This document shows, one piece after another, positions 11,376 to 20,953 of a stretch of 64,000 nucleotides of DNA. How positions within the stretch are numbered: position 1 is the first letter of the stretch; every line of letters starts with the position of its first letter. Source of the DNA: Cyclaneusma minus. Lineage: Eukaryota > Ascomycota > Leotiomycetes > Marthamycetales > Marthamycetaceae. The stretch covers positions 689,870 to 753,869 of the forward strand of contig JAKZHN010000010.1 in the NCBI GenBank assembly GCA_037179335.1, written 5' to 3'. Under the pieces are notes generated by a model, which made no database searches, was not told where the DNA came from, and saw nothing but the letters and a program-made list of their open reading frames with translations. A program made the position numbers and the translations under genes.

Positions 11376-13907
11376 TAAAAAGAACGCCCTAAAAGAAAAT
11401 CGAGAAATCCTTTAAAAAGATTTTAATAATTTTCGCTAAAACGAATTTTAAATTTTTAAAGATTTTAAAATTAATTATAAAAATAATGGCTTTTAAATTA
11501 AATTTAAAAATTGAAATTTTTAAAAAATTAATAAAAAGAATTGGAAAGAATTAGAAAAAGCTAAAAAGAAACCAAAGCAAATTTTAATTTATTTTGGATT
11601 TGCTTGCGGCGTATATTTTGGGCTAAAATAATAATAATAATAATAGTAATTTAAATAAGAAATTGAAAAATATAAAGAAAAATACTGTGTAATTGAAATT
11701 AATAAAAAATCAATCCTATATTTAAATCTTTTTATTTAAATTTTGTAATATTAATTATTATTAGCAAAAAAGAAATTAAATAAAAATAAAAAATAATTTA
11801 AATTAATAAAAATATAATAGCTTAATAAATTTCTATATTATAATGGTTATTTGCTATTATATAAAATAATTTAATTATTTTAACCACCTGTTGCCTTATA
11901 AAAACTTAGTATTTTAAAATTGGGTTAATAGCAAAATTAAAAAAATTCTTTGCTTAACTATTTTAATTGCTTTAATTTTAAAGCGATAGCGTAAATATAA
12001 AGCGCTATCAATTAATAAATTTTTATAAATTTTTATTTGGTATAATTAAAATCCAGCTATAATTGCCAATTATATTCGATTTTTAGAACTATATTTAAAA
12101 TTATAAACAATAATTACATTTTTTAATTTTCTATATAAAAAAATATATAATTAGCTAAATTTTATTATTTTAAAAACGGAATTTAAAAATATTAAAAATT
12201 GCATTATTTTTATATAAATATTATAATTTTATATACAAAAGCCAAACCATATAATTTTATAATAGAAATTATATTAATTCCAAATAATATAAAATTCGAA
12301 TAAATTATTCTCTATATTATATAAAAAACTAGATTAAATTATTCCTAAATTTAAATTATTTTTAATATTTTGCAAATATTGATTAATATTAATTACTAAA
12401 ACGATTTTGTTTTTGAAATTTAATATAAAATTGTAAAAATTAATTATAATTACAAAAAGCATATTCGTTTAAAGCTAATTTTTAGCCAAATAAAATTATA
12501 ATTTTGCATTTTATTTTTTAGCGCTAATTTCCTATTTTTTATCCTTTATTTTAATATTTTACTTTTTTTTATTTTTAATTAAAATAGTAAAAAAATACTT
12601 GTTAATAATTGGCGATAGGCATTTAAATATTTTAAAAATTTAATTAAATTATATACAACCTTTAATATTTATTAAAAGCACCAAAACAATATATAAAGCC
12701 TTTATAAGCATTTAATTGATTTAAAATCGCTATTTATTTTAATTTATATTCCAATTTTTAATTATATTATTAAAGCAATTTTTATTAAAGCTATAGCTAA
12801 ATTAAATAGCTTTTAATTGACCAGCAATTTCTTCCCGATTTTGCGCCTATATAATCATATAATGCTATAGTTATTTAAATAGGCTAAATGTTTATATAAA
12901 TATAAAAATACCGGACTAGCATGTTTAAAAGTCTTTTTCAATTTCTTTTTAATATTCAACTTATATTAGATTTTTTAATTTTCAGCTAATAATTTAAATA
13001 ACCCCGCTAAAAAAAATTAAGCCATTAAATATATAAATTCTTTGGTATTTAATTTTATAAAAAAATTATATCCCAAATAAAAAAGCCGTTAAAAAATAAT
13101 AAATAGCTTGCAAATTTGCTTAATTATACTATTTAAAAAGCTTTAAATAATTTTAAAATAAATCCGCTAATTTATGAAATTTGTATAATTTTCTAGCTTT
13201 TATTAAATTAATTAATAAGCATTTTAAATTAAAAAAATTCGAAATCGCTTAATTAAATAAATTAAAACGTTATTAAAAATAAAAATAAACCAGCTAATAG
13301 ATTTTTTATAAATGCGCAAAAAATCGTTATATTGCTAGTTTTTAAAAAGCTTTTTTTTAAAAAAAAAGCAAATTTAATGCCAGGATTATTTTTATTTCTC
13401 TATTTAATAGCCTTTAAATTTATTAGCTGCAGAATATATTTAATTTATTTTTTTATAAATCAAGTAAATTTTTTGCATTGCATATTATAATAGAAATCTA
13501 GGCTAAATAAAAAAAATGGTAAATTGTTGGAAATATATTGAATAAATATCCAATAGAATTTGTAAATGCCCAAAAGTTATGCGATTTCCTTTTTAAAAAA
13601 TATAAGAAAATAGGCTTTAATGGCTTTAATATTTTAAAATTTATCAATAATAATAAATAGGGCGATTTTCTGCGCTATATTTATAGTGATAATAGTAATA
13701 ATAATGGCCAGGAAATTATAAAACGGTAAAACTATTTAAGGGATTTATATGCGAATTTTGCGTCAAATTAATTAATTTACAATTGGCTTAATTCTTATAT
13801 GCATTTTAATTATTATTAATAAATCAAAATTTTATTGCAAAACGTTTAAAATTGCAATTTTTATGTAATAAGTAAAAGGAGGTCCGCCAAGGACCGCTAG
13901 GGCCATA

Positions 13908-13974
13908 TCCGGTCTAGCCCCACCGAAAATCTTTGATAACTGACGCCCTCAAATCCAGCTTGCAAAAGGTCTCT
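13908..13974 (-). repeat. Right terminal inverted repeat of the island transposon
   Basis: Reverse complement begins GAGACCTTTTGCAAGC and carries the same inner GGGGCTAGACCGGA block as the left end. It is less mutated than the left arm and marks a sharp return to normal base composition. Confidence 0.85.
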
Positions 13975-14014
13975 AATATAAGGGGTAGTTTCTTTCGTCT
14001 CCGGAGCTCGAGCT

Positions 14015-14020
14015 TATATA
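14015..14020 (+). promoter_or_regulatory. TATA-like element of the ADH gene
   Basis: TATATA lies 87 bp before the ADH start codon and only 41 bp after the end of the transposon, followed by a pyrimidine-rich leader. The position suits a core promoter; no experimental support. Confidence 0.35.
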
Positions 14021-14106
14021 CGTGCCGTTCATTCCTTTGTCGTTTCTTCTGCTGTCCGCTCAAACACATTACCAGAAGCTAAGTGATATCTTTCTCCTAT
14101 CTCAAA

Positions 14107-15735
14107 ATGCCCACAATGCGAGCAGCTCGATACTATGGCAAAGAAGACATCCGAATAGAAAAAATCGATGAGCCTGTCTGCGGCGAAGGCCAAGTGCAGA
14201 TAAAACTGGCCTTTGTCGGCATCTGCGGAACCGGTTTGTAGCCTCCTTTACACCCAACTCGCTCTCCCTCCCGATCACTCAACTTCCTCCGCTCCTCTCC
14301 CATCCTCCACCCTTCAAGTACCAACCACAACTAACTCCCTCCTACCAGACCTCCACGAATACCTCGGCGGCCCCACATTCTGCCCAACCACCCCCCACCC
14401 CGTCACCGGCGCCACCATCCCCGTAACCCTCGGCCACGAGTTCTCCGGCACCATCACCGCCCTGGGTCCCGATCTCGTCGCCAAGGGCCACTCCCCCTTC
14501 GTGGTCGGCCAAAACGTCGTCATCCAACCCACCATCGCCGACCTCACGTGCGCCGCCTGCACCCAAGACCTCCAAAACATCTGCTACTCCGGCGGTTTCA
14601 TCGGACTCTCAGGCGGCGGCGGCGGTCTTTCAGACTCTCTTGTCGTTCCACATGATCGCGTCTTGGCACTGCCGAACCATATTGGGCTGGATGTCGGCGC
14701 ACTTGTCGAGCCCTTGGCCGTGGGATGGCACGCCGTGTCGCGCTCACCTCTGAAACCTGAAAGTACAGTGCTAATCCTCGGCGGCGGCCCCATCGGCATC
14801 GCAGTCCTACTCGCTTTAAAAGCTCGCGGCTGCAGCACCATCATAGTCTCCGAAGTATCGAAAGCACGACAAGATTTTGCCACACGCTTCGGAGCAGACT
14901 ATGTGTTCAATCCGAAAAATGATGACGTGGTGAAGAAAGTGCGAGAATTGACTGATGGGGAGGGCGTGCATGTGGTGTTTGATTGTGCGGGTGTGAAAGC
15001 TGGGCTGGAGACGGCTTGTCAGGCAATTCGGGTCAGGGGCACGGTGGTGAACGTGGCGATTTGGGAAGGCGAGGTGGGGTTTAATCCGAATTTGCTGGTT
15101 TTTCGGGAGGTGAATTATGTGGCTTGTTTGGGGTATGTGAAGCAGGATTTTAGGGATGTGATTGCTGCCATTGCCGATGGTGAGTTTCTCCCATACCATC
15201 TCTTTCTTTCGGGATGTTTCGTACTCGAGGCTAGAGGTGAGGGGGGTATAGTGCCGTGGAAAATGTCTGAATACGGGTGAGATGAGTCGGTGAATATTCC
15301 CAGTCACTTGGAATATTTCCAATTGCTTGGGATATCTCAAATCACTTGGGATATTCCAAAGCACCCGGAATATTCCCACTTGCCAGTCGTCTGGAATAGT
15401 GATGGTTATTTGGGATATTCACAATTCTTCGGAGATGTAGCCCGTATTCAGACATTTTCCCTCCCACTGTAGGAACAGGGGAAGAGGTCGATTTTTGCTT
15501 ATCTGCGATGAGATTTGTTTGGATGGTGTGTTCTGATACAACTGCTGACTGCTTGCGTGTTTTGCAATATTTAGGGAGTATGCAGCCGCAGGATATGATT
15601 ACGAGCAAAATTGCACTCGTGGACTTGGTGGCAGAGGGATTCGAAGAGCTGATCCATAACAAGGAGGAGCATGTTAAGATTATGGTGGACTTGCAGCTCG
15701 GCAAAAAGGCGGGCGCCGGGTTCGTTCCTGAGTGA
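14107..15735 (+). CDS. Zinc-dependent medium-chain dehydrogenase, 2,3-butanediol dehydrogenase type
   Basis: Exons 14107-14233, 14349-15179 and 15575-15735 give 372 residues. Catalytic zinc ligands are C40 (ICGTD), H72-E73 (GHE) and E163 (LVEP). The structural zinc loop is D107-x2-C110-x2-C113-x7-C121, so Asp stands where most MDR proteins have the first Cys; the spacing is otherwise exact. The Rossmann motif GGGPIG is at 187-192. The family oxidises secondary alcohols such as (R,R)-butanediol with NAD; the true substrate is not readable. Intron 1 (14234-14348) joins ICGT-DLHEYLGG. Intron 2 (15180-15574) is 395 bp because it contains a MITE; it restores IADG-SMQPQD, and the last 161 nt exon supplies the ending AGAGFVPE. 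The upstream promoter is unusually short because a transposon ends at 13974. Confidence 0.88.
15249..15469. mobile_element. MITE inside ADH intron 2
   Basis: A 221 bp unit with inverted ends: GGAAAATGTCTGAATACGGG at the left (about 15257-15276) and its complement at 15441-15460. The outermost bases are TAGTG and CACTG, flanked by TA on both sides (15247-15248 and 15470-15471). TA duplication with CAGTG-like ends is typical of Tc1/mariner-derived MITEs. The centre is a series of short palindromic units around GGAATATTCC and GGGATATTC that can fold back. Taking it out leaves an intron of about 170 bp. Confidence 0.75.
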
Positions 15736-15842
15736 GTTTTCGTTTCTTCTATGTTTTCGGGCCTGGAGTATTGGTTTTCGACGATGAATGTATCAAAATA
15801 TTCCTGTTACTTGGTTTCTGAGCAGCCTGCTCTGTGAATATA

Positions 15843-15910
15843 CAGTGCCATGGAAAAAGTCTGGATACGGTCAAAAGTTTCCGGGTCAGGTCACTTGGAA
15901 CATCCCTGAT
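15843..15910 (+). repeat. Partial relative of the intronic MITE, downstream of ADH
   Basis: TA followed by CAGTGCCATGGAAAAAGTCT resembles the left end of the 15249 element (TAGTGCCGTGGAAAATGTCT), then GTCACTTGGAACATCCC resembles its interior. No matching right end is visible, so this is a truncated or diverged copy. Confidence 0.5.
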
Positions 15911-15959
15911 TATTTTAGCGGAGCGGGGGGATATGAAAAAACTAGTCATAAACAGTTTG

Positions 15960-17330
15960 CATACTATTTGCCAATTATTTAAAATTTTAATAAATTGTTT
16001 TTTTTTAAACGGTGCACGCACGGTTTTTTAGAATTTTGAACCGTTTTTAAGTTTGCAAATTCGGAACGGTTTTTTTTTGTTTTTTTACCGTTTGTCAATG
16101 GTTTTTCAATTTAAAAAACAGGTATTTTATTTCAGCTTCAAAATCCAGCTTTAAATATTCAGCTCTAGCTCCAAATATTCAGCTTTAGCTCCAGCTTCAG
16201 TTCCAGCTCTAGCCTCTAGTTTCTTGTTTTGGCTTTAAATATCCAGTTCTAGCTTTAAATATCCAGTTTCAGCTTTAGCTCTAGCTTCAGTTTCAGCTTC
16301 AGCTCCAGTTTTCAGTTTCCAGCTTTGGCTTTAGTTTCAAATATCCAGCTCCAGTTTTAAATATTTAGCTCTAGTTTTAAATATTCAGCTTCAGTTCTAG
16401 CTTCAGCCTTTAGTCTCCAGTTTTCGAATCCAGCTTTGGCTTTAGCTCCGGCTTTAGTTTCAGCTTTAGCTTTAGCCTTCAGTCTCCAGCTCTGGCTTTA
16501 GCTCTAAATATCCAGCTTTAGCTTTAAATATCCAGTTCCAGTTTTAGCTTTAGCTTTGGTTTTAGTTTCAATTTCAATTCCAGTTTTAAATATTTAGCTC
16601 CAGCTTTAGCTTCAGCTTCGGCTCCAGTTTCAGTGCATGTATATTAAGGTTTGAATGGGCAGTTTGGTATGCGCTATAGCGAGTGTAAAGGTAAGGGTAA
16701 GGGCCTGATATAATATGGTTAGTGTAATGTAAATAAATTGCGTATAGGGATTAGCATGCGCTGCAGCGCGCGCAAAAAATTTATAAGGTTGGAAATGGAT
16801 TTGCTAAATATGGAGCTAAAGCTGGAGCTGGAGCTGGAGCTGAAGCTGGAGCTAAAGCTGGAGCTGGAGTTGCAGCTGTAGCTGGTGGGTGGTAAAGGCT
16901 GGAATTGGAGCTGAAGCTGGTAAATGATGGTGGTGGTGGTGGAGCTGAAGCTGGAGCTGGAGCTGAAGCTGCAGCTGCAGCTGGTGGGTAGTAGAGGCTG
17001 GAATTGAAGCTAGAGCTGCTGCGCTGGAGCTGGAGCTGGAGGATGGTGGTGGTAATAGTAGAGCTAAAGCTGGAGCTGGAGCTGGAGCTAGAGCCGGAGC
17101 TAGAGCTAAAGACTAGAGGCTGGAGGCTGAAATTAGAGCTGAAATAAATTTTATAAACTGCTATAATCCAGACAATAATTTAAAACAATACCGACCGCTT
17201 ATTAATTGTTATTGGAGTTTGCCAATTGTTTATAGAGTTTTTTACTTTTTTTGAAATTTTAACTGGTTTATTGAGTTTGAAATTATGCTTGGCGGGTTTT
17301 TTTCAAATCCCCCCCCCTCCGCTAAGGTAG
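15960..17330. repeat. Large inverted low-complexity array of AGCTCC/GGAGCT-type units
   Basis: From about 16130 to 16640 the plus strand is built from short units such as CAGCTTTAGCTCCAG and AAATATCCAGC. From about 16805 to 17130 it is built from their complement (GGAGCTGAAGCTGG and GGAGCTAAAGC). The two arms can pair into a very long hairpin around a spacer of about 165 bp. The flanks (15960-16130 and 17135-17330) are AT-rich with repeated ACGGTTTTTT-like words. No gene is visible. It may be a fold-back element or an inverted microsatellite. Confidence 0.7.
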
Positions 17331-17619
17331 GTATTAAATAATTTTTGGTTATTTCGAAAGACTTGGGAGGATCTGAATCATTGAATGACACGGAAGTTTT
17401 CCAATAACCGGGATATCTTCTGTTTTTTGGGGACCCGCGACACCAGCCGTATCAGACTCTTTTCGTCCCAATATATTTTTACATTTCTACATGTCTTGAT
17501 CTTTCGCAACGTCGGTCTGTTATTATCATGTCCGATTTCTGACCGCCGTCCGGCAAGACTGTAATATTTCTGGAAGTATACATTTGATCACCCCATAGCC
17601 AGGTTTTCCACGACAGTAC

Positions 17620-17724
17620 CCAGGTGCAAGTGGATGTTCTCATTGTGCAACGTATTGGGCTTGCTGAATAGCCGAAGACACAACAAGTTAAAAGATGGAG
17701 AAAGGACGGGAGAGGAGAGCTTCC
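17620..17724 (-). repeat. Introner-like repeat, copy C (donor lost)
   Basis: On the minus strand it reads GGAAGCTCTCCTC at the start and ATCCACTTGCACC near the end. It shares its body (AACATCCACTTGCAC, CAACTTGTTG, pyrimidine-rich 5' part) with the repeats at 17919-18033 and 52239-52344. The expected GTAAGC donor is GGAAGC and no AG acceptor stands at the equivalent place, so it is not spliceable as it stands. Confidence 0.55.
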
Positions 17725-17918
17725 GTCTGTGGGAAACGTTTGAAATTTTGCGATTTCCAATGTTGTCGCGGAAGGCAGCGGAGCTGAGAGGTCTGCCAGT
17801 GGCTGGAGTGCTTCGCGGACAGCTTGCGTGACAGCTGCTTGAATCATTTTGCTCCAGGCGTTGGGAAAGGAGCTTGGGAGCCGGAGAGAAGCTGACGGGT
17901 CTCCTATTCGCCTTAGGG

Positions 17919-18033
17919 CTATTGAGTGTAAGTGGATCTTCTCATCTTGTAATGTGTTGGAGCTTGTTGCATGGTGGTTGAAGTTACAACAAGTAAATGA
18001 AAAAGGGGGAGGGGAGGGGAGGGGAGAGCTTAC
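17919..18033 (-). repeat. Introner-like repeat, copy B
   Basis: On the minus strand it starts GTAAGCTCTCCCC, has a long C/T tract, then GATCCACTTACACTCAATAG, so it has intact GT and AG ends at 115 bp. It resembles copies C and A along most of its length, while the neighbouring exon-side sequence does not match. Confidence 0.55.
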
Positions 18034-18132
18034 GAGATCGACAGGCTGAGGAGCCGTGCCAGACTATTCTCCAGCATAGTTGCCGAGAGGGGTTCGAAAT
18101 CCTTAGGCAGAGAGAGGGCAGTCATTGTGGGG

Positions 18133-18590
18133 AATGCAGTTTTCCACATACTCTTCGACCTCGACATCGAGACTCGAACTGCACTCCAAATCACACTCCG
18201 CCGCGAATGTGGCTACACTTCGAGTCTCCAGACACACCAAACGATGTCTGGTATACTTACCCAAGTCCGCAATGCAAACTACGGCGTTTGAATTGTGAGA
18301 TTTTGTGTGTTGGAGAGACATTGCTGGAGAATCTGGAGACTCGGAGTCGAGCCTTATTCGCGGCGACATCGACACGAACTCCAACTCAAAGCTTCAAACG
18401 AGACCAGATACCAAACTAAGCCAAACTCAGCACTGAGTAGCCATCAGCTGCCTGGAATAGTCTCGAACGGCTAAGGCGCAGTTGATGACAATTAGGGCTG
18501 AGTTTGGTTCGGAGTGGAGTCTGGTCTGATCTGGAATCGAGTCCGTGCCGATGTCGAGGTCGAAAAGTATGGGGGAAACGGCATTTTATA
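18133..18590. repeat. Fold-back sequence with degenerate inverted arms
   Basis: Left arm near 18133-18210 (CATACTCTTCGACCTCGACA) is inverted near 18550-18575 (TGTCGAGGTCGAAAAGTATG). A second inner pair is CCAAACTCAGC at 18421 and GCTGAGTTTGG at about 18501. The arms are imperfect, there is no clear target duplication, and no coding frame is supported. Confidence 0.45.
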
Positions 18591-19825
18591 TACTTCTTCA
18601 AACGACGTAAAAGCAAGTTTCGTCTCATTCTACCTGCTCTGCCGTCTCGTTCCTCGTGCTGATAAGTCTATTGGTGTTCTTCTGGCTGTCTCTGCCGTCT
18701 TCTGTTGGTTAAGATCCTTCTGCTACGTGCGAGGTATTCGTTGGCCACCCAAGCCTGTCAGGGGAGCCACTGCGCACGGTTGGTTGGTCACAGTTCATTG
18801 TGACTCAAGAGAACGGTTTGTGAGATACCAATCACAAAGTAAGGCTGGTGGTCAGAGAGCCTGCCAAGGTTGGGCCGAATCATAGCTCCTGAGCCCCTGG
18901 GTGATCGTTGGCGCCTATTCATCCTCTGACTCACCGAGATGATGAATGCAGGGACAGCACGTAGAATCAGGCTACCATGGTAAGTTTTGGTAATGATGGA
19001 AGGGTGGGGGCGGGGGAGGAGAGAGGTGAGAACGAGTATGAGTCGGGGGAAGAACTTGGGCCAAGTTGCCCCATGTATCGCTTTGCAGCACCAGTATTCA
19101 ACAATCAGTCGGCGGGATGGTGTAAGGGTCAAGCTTAAAGATTCAATTGATCACTTGGCGCTTATCGAGTTTAAATCCTGTAAACAAGTCAGGCGAGGAG
19201 GGTTCGATTCACATTGGTCGGCTGGTTGCTTTTTGCTCACCTTTTTTTTTTTTTTTTTTTTTTTGGCTGGACCGTTCTGCGCAGCTTGAGAGTTGTTGGG
19301 GTGTATATATATTATGTATGTACGTACCTTCGGCTCCTGTTTTGGTCCCTGGTTTGAGCGATGAGGGGGGGGGGGGGGAGAGTGAGTGAGACAGAGAGAG
19401 AACTGGGCTGTACGCCTGTTCAATCATTGGGCATTGACAACTGTAATTTTGTGATAGATTGAGTGACTGAAACTCGGAAGTTCAAGAACTCCAGATAGCT
19501 TATATGGTCACAGACCTCAGAATAGATATCCCTTTTCCATTCTCGTGTTCTACCCTGGAGCTTCACGCCGCCACATAGCATCTGCAATAAAAGTACTCCA
19601 AAAAGGTTGCCACTCCACAGGCTTGTTTGAAAACAATCTACGCTTAGTTACGCGCCGGAACACCGAGTTCCTGGATCCCGTAGGACAGCCCAGGCTTAGA
19701 TGCATTCTGGCAGACGCCGAGTTCGTATCATGCAGCACAGCCTTCACAGCCCCTTTCTCTCTCTTCTGCTCTTCCCCGCCTCTCTACCCATCTTCTCCTT
19801 ATCCAGAACCTTTGGAAACTAGCTC
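18591..19825. other. Intergenic with simple repeats, downstream of xanthine dioxygenase
   Basis: No gene recognised in 1.2 kb. It contains a run of 23 T (19242-19264) and a run of 14 G (19365-19378) followed by GA-rich sequence. A GGTTCGATTC word at about 19200 is not part of a foldable tRNA. Confidence 0.5.
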
Positions 19826-20953
19826 TCAGTAAAGCTTGCCATCAGGTCCCATGACTCCCTCACTAGACGCCATGTTACACTGCCTAAACAGCCTCTTCTC
19901 ATCCTCCGCAAAAGCTCCCACAACACTGTGAATAACGCCCTGGTTATTGAACAGCACCAGATCGCCCTCCTCCCAATCATGCGGATACACAAACTGCGGC
20001 GCAATCCCCGGTCTCTGCAACTTGTAGACTCTCTCCCTAACCTCCTTCAAATCATCAATCACGCTTCCATCCGGCAGATGGATCGCCTTGATCGCAGACG
20101 GATGAATGATCAAAGCCAAGTTCCCCGTCACCGGGTTCTTCCAACACATCGGCAAGATCTTGACATCCTTCTCATCCACCGGCGGCAACTCGTCCAACCC
20201 CAATTCTTTCCCCTCGGAAAACATTCCCAGACCAGTGGGCAAGGAGCGAGCGCCCGACATCCAAATATACGGATGCGGCGCATACTCAATCTTCGCCTCC
20301 CTCACAAACTTCTTATCTTCCTCACTCAGCAACTCATACATCCTCTGTCCCGACACAAACGCCGTAGTCCCCAACGGCACATCCAGCTCATCGCCCGTCC
20401 CGTCGTCATATCGAAGCGTCTGCCTCCTTCCCTTCGGCACCATCACAGCCATCAAACTCGTCACTTTCGGCGGATTCAGCGCATACAACGCAGCATCGAT
20501 ATGCCATCTGAAAAACCTCGTATGCGTCAAATCATCCTCCTCGGGCACATGATCCTTGTGAAACTTGCGATGATGCGGATGTCTGAGCTGAATATTCTTC
20601 AAGCCTTCGTATTCTTCGAAAAAACCGTTGCCGATGACCTGCACCTGGGGCTGGTGCGGGATAGTTTTCAGATCGGGGTGCAGGACAGAGCGTTTAGCGT
20701 CGAGGGTTTTGCCGTGGCCGTAGGTAGAGGAGGCGGGGTCGAAGCGGCGCGTGAGCTCGTATTGGGCTTTGGGGGACAGGCCTTGCTGGCCCCTGAGGAC
20801 GACGACGTGCTTGTGGTAGAGCAGGTCGCGGATGAAGGCGAAGTCTTCGTCGCTTAGGTTTTCGACGGACAGGTTGTGGACTTCGGCGCCAAAGTCGACG
20901 GAGGAGGTGGAGGGGATGGCCAGGGGGCGAACTTCGAGGGTTTTGACTGCCAT
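19826..20953 (-). CDS. xanA: Alpha-ketoglutarate-dependent xanthine dioxygenase (TauD/TfdA superfamily)
   Basis: Intronless, 375 residues. XanA hydroxylates xanthine to uric acid using Fe(II) and 2-oxoglutarate, a fungal alternative to molybdenum xanthine dehydrogenase in purine use as nitrogen source, in the cytosol. The iron triad is seen as H151-x-D153 (FFRWHIDAALY) and H342 (GVIHSVVGAF), with R354/R357 in the following KRLFRQC as candidates for binding 2-oxoglutarate. The stretches LKNIQLRHPHHRKFHKD, YDDGTGDELDVPLGTTAFVSG and ILPMCWKNPVTG match what I know of the Aspergillus XanA family, and length fits (about 370). Start is the first Met before the conserved beta strand. In Aspergillus the gene is controlled by UaY and AreA. 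One GATA word lies about 160 bp upstream here, too little to argue from. Confidence 0.93.
   Translation of the reverse strand: MAVKTLEVRPLAIPSTSSVDFGAEVHNLSVENLSDEDFAFIRDLLYHKHVVVLRGQQGLSPKAQYELTRRFDPASSTYGHGKTLDAKRSVLHPDLKTIPHQPQVQVIGNGFFEEYEGLKNIQLRHPHHRKFHKDHVPEEDDLTHTRFFRWHIDAALYALNPPKVTSLMAVMVPKGRRQTLRYDDGTGDELDVPLGTTAFVSGQRMYELLSEEDKKFVREAKIEYAPHPYIWMSGARSLPTGLGMFSEGKELGLDELPPVDEKDVKILPMCWKNPVTGNLALIIHPSAIKAIHLPDGSVIDDLKEVRERVYKLQRPGIAPQFVYPHDWEEGDLVLFNNQGVIHSVVGAFAEDEKRLFRQCNMASSEGVMGPDGKLY

Larger units (their letters stand above)
3811..13974. mobile_element. DNA transposon with terminal inverted repeats, RIP-degraded and split by an LTR element
   Basis: The two edges of the AT-rich island are inverted copies. 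Starting at GAGACC, 38 bases match with one A/G difference (3811-3848 against the complement of 13937-13974), followed after a short gap by a second shared block GGGGCTAGACCGGA. TAATA lies directly outside both ends (3806-3810 and 13975-13979), so the target duplication is TA or TAATA. TA would suit Tc1/mariner/Fot1-type elements, but the superfamily is not proven. Without the nested LTR element (4261-11375) about 3.05 kb remains, a normal size for an autonomous fungal DNA transposon. No reading frame survives; the region is extremely AT-rich, as expected after RIP. Insertion ended only 132 bp before the ADH start codon. Confidence 0.8.
17479..18110 (-). other. Possible remnant of a minus-strand gene carrying intron-like repeats
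   Basis: A 122-codon minus frame (17847-17479) begins MIQAAVTQAVREALQPL and continues upstream without stop to the acceptor of the repeat at 17919. A short Met-initiated frame ends at the donor of that same repeat (18033). The protein resembles nothing I recognise, the exon phases do not join cleanly, and the second repeat at 17620 has lost its GT donor. This looks like a decayed gene or chance frames; no function is offered. Confidence 0.25.

Noticed and set aside
16130..17130. CRISPR-like array
   Set aside because: The units are short, degenerate and contiguous without spacers, and the genome is eukaryotic.
19126..19235. tRNA-like words (TGGTGTAAGGG and GGTTCGATTC) spaced as A and B boxes
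   Set aside because: The acceptor and T stems do not pair and no cloverleaf with a sensible anticodon can be drawn.
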